The notes beneath the pieces were generated by a model, which made no database searches, had not been told where the DNA came from, and saw only the letters and a program-made list of their open reading frames with translations. DNA of 51,864 bases from an uncultured Prevotella sp. (GTDB lineage Bacteria > Bacteroidota > Bacteroidia > Bacteroidales > Bacteroidaceae). Positions within the stretch are counted from its first letter, which is position 1. Each line of letters opens with the position of its first letter. Below, piece by piece: positions 1 to 8,093 of this stretch. The DNA lies in the NCBI GenBank assembly GCA_900544825.1, contig UQWP01000017.1, positions 1-51,864 of the forward strand, written 5' to 3'. Both the position numbers and the translations under genes were made by a program.

Positions 1-33
1 GCTTCTTGTACTACTTGTCTGTTTATGTAAAAT

Positions 34-122
34 CTTTCAAAGAACTCTTTCTTTATATTGCTGAGAGAAGTGATTTCTCAAAAGCGAGTGCAAAAGTACT
101 AACATTTTGCGAAACCACCAAA
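34..122 (-). promoter_or_regulatory. Strong promoter and boxA-like leader, probably of an rRNA operon left of the window
   Basis: On the minus strand there is a perfect Bacteroidota promoter: TTTG (complement of 119-122), a 20-nt spacer, and TACTTTTG (complement of 91-98). The transcript would run leftward off the window. About 45-55 nt downstream lies GAGTTCTTTGAAAG (complement of 34-47), which resembles the boxA antitermination element of rRNA leaders. No ORF starts in this leader. The inference is that a 16S rRNA gene begins just left of position 1. The promoter is directly visible; the rRNA assignment is inferred. Confidence 0.55.
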
Positions 123-252
123 TTTTAAAAGAAAAAAGTTTCAAAAACCGTCATTATTTAACAGTCTTAAACACTTTCACGCCTCAAATCGCCTATTTTC
201 GCCACAAATTGCCGTTTTTAAGCTACCTGGGTGTGTAGGCACACATTCTTCC

Positions 253-1290
253 TTATTTCACCCAGATTCGGCGGGTCAATCGAAGCTCCAATACTGGATA
301 AGCCTTCACTCCCTTGAAGAACTTCACATAGTCACCTACCTTACCCGGTACATTCTTCACATCCTTTGCCAAATCCACGCCTGGTTCCATACTCTCATGC
401 TTGTTACCATTCTCATCTACGGTCATCTTATATATATTATTGGTAATAACCTTAGGAGTTCCACCCCAGAAGAGAACACCGGCATCGAAAGCTACCCAAT
501 AGTCATCATTATCCTTGAAGAGTCTGCCACCATAGCCGAACCCCAGGTAAGGCTTGAAGTTGTTTACCTTGATACGTGCTGACACATTATTATTCTCATC
601 CGGTTCCAGACGGAACATAGATCCATCTTCACGTTCACCCAGGTTCACTCCCATGTGACCATAGCTCATGAACTTGTCATAAAGCTTCTTGTCGGCATAA
701 ACGGTCTGACCATTGATCGACATATAAGGAATGAAGTACTCATAAGAAGCCTTTACACGCTCATAGAGGTTGTTGTACATATTGACCGCCACCAGGGAAG
801 TACCATCATAGACGGCATTTTCTGCCTTGGCAATCTGAGAAGGTCCCCAATAGAAACCACCCGTTACGTGCCAGTTCTTGTTGCGGAAAGGATGCACCTC
901 TACCAGGAGCTTGAAGTTGTCCATGGTTGGTGTACCCACCATATCGATACTCTTATCCACACGGGTACCAGTCATCTCCTCCAACATATCTGCAAGTTTA
1001 TCAAACTTCTGGTTCTGCTCCTCTTCAGTATCCTGCTGGTTGCCCACCTTTACACCAAAGTTCATGGTTGCATGAAAACGGGGCATCCAGGAGAAACCGG
1101 TACGTACTTTCACCACCTCACTGATAGGCAGCGCTACATCTACACCAATACCAGTGGTACCCATCGTCACGGAAGCATCAATACTCTTGGTGAACACCTT
1201 GCCAGAAATGCAGGGTTCACTGAATGTTTGGGCGAAAGTACCCAGGGTTGGCAGCAGCCAAGCTGCCAAGGCAAATACATATTTCTTCAT
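253..1290 (-). CDS. Predicted secreted/outer membrane protein of unknown function
   Basis: The 345-residue protein starts with a clear signal peptide (MKKYVFALAAWLLPTLGTFA) and then has alternating polar/hydrophobic segments and aromatic pairs such as FGYGGRLF and DAGVLFWGG, ending in LELRLTRRIWVK, as in an outer-membrane beta-barrel. I chose the start at 1290. A longer in-frame start at 1350 lies inside the terminator of the upstream gene and upstream of the promoter at 1320-1351, so it cannot be on this transcript. No enzymatic motif is recognised. It is monocistronic and followed leftward by a gene-free 250 bases. The beta-barrel call rests on sequence texture only. Confidence 0.75.
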   Translation of the reverse strand: MKKYVFALAAWLLPTLGTFAQTFSEPCISGKVFTKSIDASVTMGTTGIGVDVALPISEVVKVRTGFSWMPRFHATMNFGVKVGNQQDTEEEQNQKFDKLADMLEEMTGTRVDKSIDMVGTPTMDNFKLLVEVHPFRNKNWHVTGGFYWGPSQIAKAENAVYDGTSLVAVNMYNNLYERVKASYEYFIPYMSINGQTVYADKKLYDKFMSYGHMGVNLGEREDGSMFRLEPDENNNVSARIKVNNFKPYLGFGYGGRLFKDNDDYWVAFDAGVLFWGGTPKVITNNIYKMTVDENGNKHESMEPGVDLAKDVKNVPGKVGDYVKFFKGVKAYPVLELRLTRRIWVK

Positions 1291-1319
1291 AAATTCTTGA
1301 TTTTCATTAAATTCGGCTG

Positions 1320-1351
1320 CAAAGTTACGCAAAAAGCTCCAAACTGACAAG
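1320..1351 (-). promoter_or_regulatory. Promoter of the predicted outer membrane protein gene
   Basis: TAACTTTG (complement of 1320-1327) forms the -7 box. A CTTG at the -33 position (complement of 1348-1351) sits 20 nt upstream. The -33 box lies inside the terminator hairpin of the upstream gene, so the two signals overlap. Confidence 0.6.
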
Positions 1352-1366
1352 AGTTTGGAGCTTTTT
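1331..1366 (-). terminator. Rho-independent terminator of the secreted-protein gene
   Basis: Perfect 15-bp inverted repeat (1331-1345 with 1352-1366) with a six-base loop. On the minus strand it gives a GC-containing stem ending in TTTTT. It begins immediately after the stop codon at 1369-1371. Confidence 0.85.
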
Positions 1367-1368
1367 AT

Positions 1369-2565
1369 TTACTTGATAACTACTTTTTTACCATTTACGA
1401 TATAGATTCCCTGAGGGAGGTTATCCAGCGAAGCTGCATTCTTCTTCACCTGTACACCCTGCAAGGTATAGACATCATAGGTATGCTTGTCTGTAGAATT
1501 GCTGACATGGGTAATACCGGTAGCATACTCATCAGCACTCATCAGGGTCAATTCCTTAGGAGCACTGGCAGACACCTTCAGATACCAGCTGTTGGCTGGG
1601 ATAGCGGTAATGGTCTTGCGCTGTCCGCTGGCATCCTTCTCTTTGATTGCCACGGTGCTGAGGTTATCGGTAGCAGTGGTAGCTGCGAGCTTACCGGCTG
1701 CACTGACTGCCAGCACACGCATGGTGGTAGCATCAAACTTGGTGGAGTTGTAATGAGCTGTCCACTCATCACCCAGACAGAAGTAGATACCTGTGGCAAC
1801 ATTATCTGCAGGAGTGGCTGTAGAACTAATAACTGGTGTTACCAGGTTATCCTTCGCATCATTGGATACACACTCTACCAGCACTGGAGTCTTGGCAGGA
1901 ATCACACCTGTGAGTTCCTTATAGACAGCTACCCCTCTTGCCTCATCCACCTTATTGATATAGTATGCCTTCATACCCTCTGCCAGGGTATAAGGATAAC
2001 CGGCGAAGAGAGCAGCATACTTCTTGCCGCCAACTGTTATGGTTGGTTTGACACCGATGTAGTTAGTGCTTGCATCTACCGGAGTGATGTTCCAGGCAAA
2101 GTTATCGCCCGTGGTGATGACCGAACTGACATCATAATCCTCGGCTGTCTGATCGCAGAGGGTAACCGGCTGTCCCTTTTCCTGCTGCCAGGCACGATAG
2201 GCAGAACCTACCTTGGTGATGAGGAGTGTATAGTTGATGAGTTCCTTGATGCTGGTACCCTGACCGCTGACATTTGCCTCGATGGTATTCGGTCTGATAC
2301 TGGAATCAGCCAACTTCTCGATAAAGAAGATGGAACCCGGGTCTGCCACCACATCCTCCCAGATGCGCTTGGTGACAAGAGCGCCACAGTCTGCCGTCAT
2401 AGAAACATTGTCAACCCCCCTACTTGTATTGTCAGAGAGTGACATCCATCTTTTGGTATTCACATTCTGAATACGGTAGTATCCTTTGTCGCTCAACTGA
2501 GCGTGAGCAGAGAGCAAGGTAGCGCAGGAAATCAAAAGTACGTATAGTCGTTTTCTCATTCTCAT
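1369..2565 (-). CDS. Secreted protein with C-terminal sorting-type domain
   Basis: From the start at 2565 the protein has 398 residues, with a signal peptide (hydrophobic stretch LYVLLISCATLLSAHA). The N-terminal part (LSDKGYYRIQNVNTKRWMSL) resembles repeats in Prevotella surface proteins. The C-terminus (YDVYTLQGVQVKK...LPQGIYIVNGKKVVIK) matches the pattern of a type-A type IX secretion sorting domain: tyrosine-rich strand, Gly-Val, LPxGIYIVNGKK, terminal basic residues. It is probably exported and surface-attached; no catalytic residues are recognised. A longer start at 2604 would lie within the ompA terminator and is rejected. It may depend on read-through from ompA, as no good promoter is seen in the short gap. 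Confidence 0.75.
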   Translation of the reverse strand: MRMRKRLYVLLISCATLLSAHAQLSDKGYYRIQNVNTKRWMSLSDNTSRGVDNVSMTADCGALVTKRIWEDVVADPGSIFFIEKLADSSIRPNTIEANVSGQGTSIKELINYTLLITKVGSAYRAWQQEKGQPVTLCDQTAEDYDVSSVITTGDNFAWNITPVDASTNYIGVKPTITVGGKKYAALFAGYPYTLAEGMKAYYINKVDEARGVAVYKELTGVIPAKTPVLVECVSNDAKDNLVTPVISSTATPADNVATGIYFCLGDEWTAHYNSTKFDATTMRVLAVSAAGKLAATTATDNLSTVAIKEKDASGQRKTITAIPANSWYLKVSASAPKELTLMSADEYATGITHVSNSTDKHTYDVYTLQGVQVKKNAASLDNLPQGIYIVNGKKVVIK

Positions 2566-2584
2566 TAATTTAAACAGAAACAGT

Positions 2585-2634
2585 AAAAAATAACCGGTCT
2601 TCATCGCTTACATAGTAAGAATGAAGATCGGTTA
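2585..2634 (-). terminator. Terminator of the ompA-family gene
   Basis: A 14-bp stem (2591-2604 with 2621-2634, one G-U pair on the RNA) is followed on the minus strand by six Ts (complement of 2585-2590). It lies 39 bases after the ompA-family stop codon. Confidence 0.85.
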
Positions 2635-2672
2635 TGTTATTTAGTTTACTAATGTATTCTAGCTAAAACTGA

Positions 2673-3809
2673 TTACTTAGCAATACAGATAGTAACACGG
2701 TTCATATCGTTCTCCTCGAAAGGCTGAACGCGGCAACCCTTAGACTGCTTGATCATGCGGCTCTTAGCAACACCCTTAGCTGCGAGTGTGTTGTAAACAG
2801 TCAAGGCACGGCGAGCGGCAATCTTATCGTTGAAGCGTACAGAACCTGTACCCTTATCAGCGTAACCAGTCAAAGTGATCTTAGCATCTGGGTTCTCCTT
2901 CATGTACTCTACGATCTCAGCGATCTTAGTTCTCTGAGACTTAGCGATGTTAGTGTTACCGATTGGGAAGAAGATATCACGACGGAAGTTCTCCTCAACC
3001 ACCTTAGACTCAACCTTAGGAGCTGGAGCTGGAGCTGGCTTCTCGATGATACGCTCGATGATCTTCTCTACTGGCTTTGGAGCAGGGATTACCTTAGTGG
3101 TATGAGTCTCACCAAGAGCAACCTTTACACCTACCAATGCGTTGAAGTACCAGTCTGGGTTACCAGCCTTCTTTGAGTTGTACTTGTCGCTCAATGTGTT
3201 AGCAGAAAGCTCAACGCCCAACTTAACGCGATCACTTACGCGGAAGTCAACGTTAGCACCTACACGTGCAACGAAGCGAGTCTTTGTACCATCCCAAAGG
3301 TTCTCCAATGGCATAGAAGACTTGTCATAACCAGCGAGATTAGCACCTGGAGTCTTCAAGATAGCAGCCTGTGCATCTGCAGCCTCGTCGTTACCCCAAG
3401 CGATGTTAGCGCCGATACCACCGAATACGCCAACCTCAACCAAACGGTCTGGGTTGTACTCGCAGAAGAGGTTTGTGAGGTTGAATGTAGCGTCAACCAT
3501 AGGAGCTACATAGTTCCACTTCCACTTGTAAGTGTTGCCAGCCACGTTCTGACCAGCCTTGCTCTGCCATGCATTCAAAGAAAGACGAGCGCCTACAACC
3601 TGATTGAAGTTATAACCAACGCCTACCTGAGCATTTGGAGACAACAACTTACCGAAACCAATCTCACCCAATGTGTACTGGCCACCAACCTGTGCCTGAG
3701 CATACCAATGTGGAGTGAAGACATTAACAGTCTTATCTGCTTCCTGAGCTGACGCACTAACGCAACTCAAAGCAATAACACCTGACAGTAATACTTTATT
3801 TAATTTCAT
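2673..3809 (-). CDS. OmpA-family outer membrane protein
   Basis: 378 residues. A signal peptide (cleavage after SVSASA) is followed by an N-terminal beta-barrel domain (about 35-235), a proline/alanine/lysine-rich linker (PAPKPVEKIIERIIEKPAPAPAPK, about 240-270), and a C-terminal OmpA-like peptidoglycan-binding domain (about 275-378) with LTGYADKGTGSVRFND and ARRAL. Such proteins tie the outer membrane to the cell wall and are abundant structural porin-like proteins in Bacteroidota. The codon choice is strongly restricted compared with neighbours, which suggests high expression. It follows the large lipoprotein gene by 86 bp with no obvious promoter of its own, so the two may be co-transcribed. 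Confidence 0.93.
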   Translation of the reverse strand: MKLNKVLLSGVIALSCVSASAQEADKTVNVFTPHWYAQAQVGGQYTLGEIGFGKLLSPNAQVGVGYNFNQVVGARLSLNAWQSKAGQNVAGNTYKWKWNYVAPMVDATFNLTNLFCEYNPDRLVEVGVFGGIGANIAWGNDEAADAQAAILKTPGANLAGYDKSSMPLENLWDGTKTRFVARVGANVDFRVSDRVKLGVELSANTLSDKYNSKKAGNPDWYFNALVGVKVALGETHTTKVIPAPKPVEKIIERIIEKPAPAPAPKVESKVVEENFRRDIFFPIGNTNIAKSQRTKIAEIVEYMKENPDAKITLTGYADKGTGSVRFNDKIAARRALTVYNTLAAKGVAKSRMIKQSKGCRVQPFEENDMNRVTICIAK

Positions 3810-3895
3810 AATTTTAATTCTTATTTATTATATAATGTTTATATTAAGACTTGTAGAAGGCGGCAACAAGTGTCGCCATCTATTCGTTTCTTACA

Positions 3896-5944
3896 TTACT
3901 CTACAGTGATATGATATTCCTTCTTTGCAGTAACGCCAGAGTAATCAACTGCCTCGTAAACGATAGTGTAGTCACCCTTAGCTGTAGCTGTGAACAATAC
4001 CTTCTGAGTGCTACCAGAGAATGGAGTCTTAGCAGAAGTCTTACCGTCCATCAATGTCACATTAGCACCTGACTCCTTAACATATACCTTCTTCTTGTAA
4101 GCAGGAGCGAGGAGCTCACCAGTCCAAGATGTAGCAACGAGAACTGTAGAACCTGTACCTGTCATACGTGTACCGAGCTTACCACCGAGAGTGCTCAAAG
4201 TGTTCCAATAATTTGTCTTGGTGCTCTTATAAAGCAAAGTAGGCTGCAACAACTCGTTTACATTACCAATCATAGCGTTGATCTTGTGGAGCAAAGTGTT
4301 AACTGGCTGAATAGCTGAATCCCACTTGTTAGCTGCATTCTGGATAGCATCCTTAACTGGCTGCAACTTTGTGTCGAGCTGGTCGTTCAAGTCTTTAACA
4401 ATATCAGCGATTGTACTATCAGTTGTTTTAATCTTGTAAACTATCTGTTTTTTTCCATCCTCGAGGTCTATAGAAGTAATCTCCTTAACTTCAGTTACAT
4501 TCTTAATTTCAGAACCCTCAATTGGAGTACCATCCTTTTTTTCGAACCAAGCCGTCTTTGTAGCCTCGTCATACTGAACTGTAACATCAGGTAATGCAAC
4601 AATTGTATAAACATTGAGGTTCTGCTTGTCTTCTGTAAGTTCAACCCTTATATCAAGAGCATCCATGATCTTACCCAACTTGTCAGACAAAGTAGGCAAC
4701 ATATACTTATCGAGAGCCAAACCGAGGTTCTTCAAGCTCTGGTTATCCTTCAAAGTATTGTAAGACAATGGCTTAACAGCGAATGCAGCCATATCGTATG
4801 TAGGAGCAACCTGATGTTTCTCAACTAAAGCGCCCTTAGTGCCATCCTCGTTTGTTACAGTTGGATCATACAAATAGTATGTAGCCTTAACAGTATAAGC
4901 CTTCAACTGATTGTTTACAGAACGATACAAAGTAGTAGCAATCTGGCTCAAATTCAAGTCATTCTCCTTAGGGTTCTGCAACTCAGCAATGATATTCTTA
5001 ACAGCCTCCTTCAACTCACCCTCATTCAAAGAGAAGTCATCGTTAGCTGGATCCGTTGCACGAACAGGAACCTCATAGAAACCATTAGCTGAAGCAGCCT
5101 TAGTGAAACCGTAAGTCAGATCCTTATCAGTTTTCTGGATATCACCCAGCTCGAAACCCTTAGCCTCGTTACCCTGGCTATCAACCAACTTGAGATCTGT
5201 GATACAATCAGGTTCAATCTCATTTGGGTTCAAAGTAATATAAATCTTACCAGCATCACCAGTGTTCAAGAAATCATCCTTCTTGACGCCCCAATCCTGG
5301 CTAGTCTGAACAGCTGTACCATAGAAAGAAGAAACCAAGTTCAACTTAGAGCCAAGGAATGCTGCATTGTAGTAACCCAAAACAGGGTTCTCTGTTGCAT
5401 TGATAGCGATACTAGTAAGGTTCTTGTTTACCAAGTAATCGAAAGCCTGGTCGTAAACAGCCTGTACCTTCTCACGAGCCTCAGTCTCATCAGATACAGA
5501 ACCCACAATCTCCTCAAGACGTTTATTCAAAGTTTCAGTGAACTTCTTAGCAGCAGCTTCGTCCTTCTTACGCAAATCCTCGATAGCCCTGATGTGGTCA
5601 TCAACTTTGTTCTTAAGATCAGTGTAAGCCTTAGAACCCTGAATAGCAGCATCCAAAGTAGCAAACTTACCCAATTCAGAGATAGCACCCTTGTCCATAG
5701 CCTCCCAGTTAGCCTTGATACGAGAGTCGATAGCCTCTGCCAAAGATGGCTGCTGCTTCTTCAACTCACCCAACCACTCATTGAGTTTTAACAAATCAGA
5801 CTCCTGCTGCTTGATGGCATCAGCAAGAGAAATGCTAGTGTTGTAAGCACTGTCGCTTTCGTGATCTGTACAAGATACGAAAGTGCTAGCTCCACCCACC
5901 AAGAGGGCAGAGAAGAGCAAAATACTAGTTAATTGTCTTTTCAT
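3896..5944 (-). CDS. Large coiled-coil surface lipoprotein with C-terminal Ig-like domain
   Basis: 682 residues. The signal peptide ends in a lipobox with the lipidated cysteine at residue 25 (STFVSC-TDHES), followed by acidic residues as in surface-exposed Bacteroidota lipoproteins. Residues about 35-170 are rich in Leu/Lys/Glu/Ala heptads (EQQESDLLKLNEWLGELKKQ-like), predicting a long coiled coil. The middle part has repeated DVTVQYDEATKTAW- and LNDQLDTKLQPVKDA-like segments. The last 60 residues (KVLFTATAKGDYTIVYEAVDYSG) resemble a bacterial Ig-like strand sandwich. Codon use is biased as in the neighbouring ompA-family gene, suggesting an abundant envelope component. No enzyme family is recognised; a structural or S-layer-like role is a guess. 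Confidence 0.75.
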   Translation of the reverse strand: MKRQLTSILLFSALLVGGASTFVSCTDHESDSAYNTSISLADAIKQQESDLLKLNEWLGELKKQQPSLAEAIDSRIKANWEAMDKGAISELGKFATLDAAIQGSKAYTDLKNKVDDHIRAIEDLRKKDEAAAKKFTETLNKRLEEIVGSVSDETEAREKVQAVYDQAFDYLVNKNLTSIAINATENPVLGYYNAAFLGSKLNLVSSFYGTAVQTSQDWGVKKDDFLNTGDAGKIYITLNPNEIEPDCITDLKLVDSQGNEAKGFELGDIQKTDKDLTYGFTKAASANGFYEVPVRATDPANDDFSLNEGELKEAVKNIIAELQNPKENDLNLSQIATTLYRSVNNQLKAYTVKATYYLYDPTVTNEDGTKGALVEKHQVAPTYDMAAFAVKPLSYNTLKDNQSLKNLGLALDKYMLPTLSDKLGKIMDALDIRVELTEDKQNLNVYTIVALPDVTVQYDEATKTAWFEKKDGTPIEGSEIKNVTEVKEITSIDLEDGKKQIVYKIKTTDSTIADIVKDLNDQLDTKLQPVKDAIQNAANKWDSAIQPVNTLLHKINAMIGNVNELLQPTLLYKSTKTNYWNTLSTLGGKLGTRMTGTGSTVLVATSWTGELLAPAYKKKVYVKESGANVTLMDGKTSAKTPFSGSTQKVLFTATAKGDYTIVYEAVDYSGVTAKKEYHITVE

Positions 5945-6117
5945 TTTTTATAAAAAATTTAATTAAACTTATGTTGTCTAACTCATTATATTGAAGAAAG
6001 GTCAGGCTCGACGAAGCAGCCAGTGTATGTTGTTGACTTAGGTCTTGCCGTCACTCTCCTACTTTACTCATTCTTAGTTTCCAATTTTATCGTTACCAAT
6101 TTGTATATATACCGCTG

Positions 6118-6125
6118 CAAAGGTA
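6118..6125 (-). promoter_or_regulatory. Candidate -7 box of the lipoprotein-ompA unit
   Basis: TACCTTTG (complement of 6118-6125) lies about 175 bases upstream of the lipoprotein start, giving a long 5' UTR. No clean TTTG is found 20 nt upstream, so only the -7 element is supported. Confidence 0.4.
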
Positions 6126-6381
6126 AAGTTTTTTTTTGAATTAGAATATTTTTGCCCAGTTATTTTTAGCAAAATGCCTTAAATTTTAGATATTTTAAGT
6201 ATTCATTCCCCATTTCTTCCCCTTTTCTCCCCCATTTTACCACAATGATAACGTTTACACAAAAATATCCTTGTCAACCGGCTTGACCTACATCAACCAC
6301 CCGAGCGAAAAGACACTTCAGTGGTCTAATATCAGTGGTCTAATAAATAAAGAAAAGAAGAGGAAAAGAAAGAGAGACTCG
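6126..6381. other. AT-rich intergenic stretch with a short direct repeat
   Basis: Non-coding. It contains a T9 run and a 12-base direct repeat CAGTGGTCTAAT at 6319-6330 and 6333-6344 (period 14). I see no gene or structured RNA in it. Confidence 0.5.
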
Positions 6382-6526
6382 ATGACACTTATGACACTTA
6401 TGACACCTGTTTTCTAAAAAATCCTACGCGCGGGCGGGCGGGCAGGAAAAATTTTCTAATCAGCCTCCCGCCCGCCTACGCGAGAGATTTTTTAAGAAAA
6501 TGCTGTCACCGGTGTCACCCTGTCAT
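6382..6526. repeat. Long imperfect GC-rich palindrome
   Basis: The left arm (from 6382) has three TGACAC repeats, then TTTTCTAAAAAATC, then a GGGC-rich block. The right arm (to 6526) carries the same elements in reverse complement: a CCCGCCCGCC block, GATTTTTTAAGAAAA, then GTGTCAC/TGTCAT repeats. The arms match over most of their length, with an AT-rich centre at about 6446-6461. No ORF is present. It could form a large cruciform or RNA hairpin, or be the scar of a mobile element. Confidence 0.8.
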
Positions 6527-6550
6527 TCCGGGGGCAAGTTGCCTTAGCAC

Positions 6551-6660
6551 CATAAGTATCTTACTTAGCACCCGTAAGTAAGTCACTTAGACCCCGTAAG
6601 TAAGTCACTTAGACCCCGTAAGTAAGTCACTTAGCCATCGCAAGTAAGTTACTTACCTAG
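6551..6660. repeat. Five tandem 22-bp repeats with internal palindrome
   Basis: Units start at 6551, 6573, 6595, 6617 and 6639, each exactly 22 bp. The two central units are identical (CGTAAGTAAGTCACTTAGACCC). Each unit contains a dyad of TAAGT...ACTTA type; the last unit has GTAAGT/ACTTAC-like arms. A spacing of two helical turns would put all dyads on one DNA face. Confidence 0.9.
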
Positions 6661-6663
6661 CAC

Positions 6664-6703
6664 GAAAAAGGGAGGCTTACCTCATCACAAGGTTTACCTC
6701 CCT
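6664..6703 (-). terminator. Terminator of the asnB-gltB-gltD operon
   Basis: On the minus strand a stem (GGGAGG with CCTCCC, plus an inner ACC/GGT pairing across an internal loop) is followed by TTTTT (complement of 6665-6669). It lies about 30 bases after the gltD stop. Confidence 0.7.
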
Positions 6704-6730
6704 ACACTTATAGTTAAAAATAACCGAATA

Positions 6731-8074
6731 TTACTTGTTCAGGAACTTATCTACCTGAGCAGCAATCTTTCTACCGCTTGCCATGGCACGAACCACCAGA
6801 GAAGCTCCGCTGGCTGCATCACCAGCCACGAATACATTCTCGGCAAACTCCGGCTGCTGTGGCTTCAGGAAGCCCATTGCCAGGAACACAGCCTCTGCCT
6901 TGATAATCTCAGGCTCACCAGCCTCTACCATCAATGGGCGACCGCCCTCTGGGTTTGGCTTCCAGTCGATAGGCTGAACCTTCACACCTGTCAGCTTGCC
7001 GTTCTTTCCCAGAAACTCCAGCGAGTTGATGTTCCAGCGGCGGGTACAGCCCTCCTCATGACTGGAAGTAGTCTTCAGGGTGCGAGGCCAGTTTGGCCAA
7101 GGATTCTTAGGATCCTCAGGACCCTCTACCGGCTTAGGCATGATCTCAATCTGGGTTACGCTCTTGCAACCCTGGCGATGAGCAGTACCGATACAGTCAG
7201 AACCTGTATCACCACCACCAATGACCAATACATCCTTGCCCTTGCAGTTGACCAGCTCATCCTTAGAGAACTCCATACCAGCGAGGATACGGTTCTGCTG
7301 AGAAAGCAGTTCGAGGGCGAAATAAACACCCTTCAGCTCTCTTCCAGGAATCTTCAGGTCGCGGGCTGTCGGTGTACCGGTAGATACCACGTAGGCATCG
7401 AAGCCCTCTGGCAACTTGGTAACATCAATCTGCTGGTTGTATCTGAACTCGATGCCCTCCTCTTCGAGAAGATGGAGACGACGGTCGATGATGCTCTTGT
7501 TGAGCTTGAAGTTAGGAATACCGTAACGCAACAAGCCACCGGCATTCTCACGTGCCTCGAAGACTGTTACCTTATATCCCTTGTGGTTCAACTGGTTGGC
7601 AGCTACCAGTCCTGCAGGACCGGCACCGATGACAGCCACCGTCTTGCCATTACGCTCCGGAATCTCAACATGCACATAATCCTCAGAGAAGGCGTGCTCC
7701 ACAATGGCGCACTCATCCTCACGGTTGGTGGTTGGTTCATGATCCATGAGATTCAATACACAAGCCTTCTCACAGAGTGCAGGACAGATACGTCCTGTGA
7801 ACTCCGGGAAGTCGTTGGTGGAATTGAGGAGTCGGTAAGCCAACTCCCAGTCACCCTTGTAGAGGGCATCGTTCCACTCCGGTGCCTTGTTGCCCAGCGG
7901 ACAAGCCCAGTGGCAGAAAGGCACACCACAATCCATGCAACGGGAAGCCTGCTGTCGGCGGTCGTTGCTATTCAATGTCTGTTCTACCTCGCTGAAGTCG
8001 AGGATTCTATCGTGAATTGGTCTATAACCTGCTTCCTTGCGAGGTATAGTCAAAAATGCTTTTGGATTTCCCAT
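6731..8074 (-). CDS. gltD: Glutamate synthase small subunit
   Basis: 447 residues from the ATG at 8074; an upstream in-frame TTG would overlap the gltB stop and is rejected. The protein passes electrons from NAD(P)H through FAD to the large subunit for glutamine + 2-oxoglutarate to two glutamates. The N-terminus has the Cys clusters for two 4Fe-4S centres (CMDCGVPFCHWACP and CPALCEKAC). Two Rossmann motifs follow: VAVIGAGPAGLVAA (FAD) and VLVIGGGDTGSDC (NAD(P)H). The C-terminal GDAASGASLVVRAM closes the FAD site. It starts 19 bp after gltB in the same operon. Confidence 0.97.
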   Translation of the reverse strand: MGNPKAFLTIPRKEAGYRPIHDRILDFSEVEQTLNSNDRRQQASRCMDCGVPFCHWACPLGNKAPEWNDALYKGDWELAYRLLNSTNDFPEFTGRICPALCEKACVLNLMDHEPTTNREDECAIVEHAFSEDYVHVEIPERNGKTVAVIGAGPAGLVAANQLNHKGYKVTVFEARENAGGLLRYGIPNFKLNKSIIDRRLHLLEEEGIEFRYNQQIDVTKLPEGFDAYVVSTGTPTARDLKIPGRELKGVYFALELLSQQNRILAGMEFSKDELVNCKGKDVLVIGGGDTGSDCIGTAHRQGCKSVTQIEIMPKPVEGPEDPKNPWPNWPRTLKTTSSHEEGCTRRWNINSLEFLGKNGKLTGVKVQPIDWKPNPEGGRPLMVEAGEPEIIKAEAVFLAMGFLKPQQPEFAENVFVAGDAASGASLVVRAMASGRKIAAQVDKFLNK

Positions 8075-8093
8075 CTTTTTTCTAATTTTAAAA

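Noticed and set aside
1290..1350. Longer N-terminus for the first gene
   Set aside because: It would start within the terminator of the upstream gene and hide the signal peptide.
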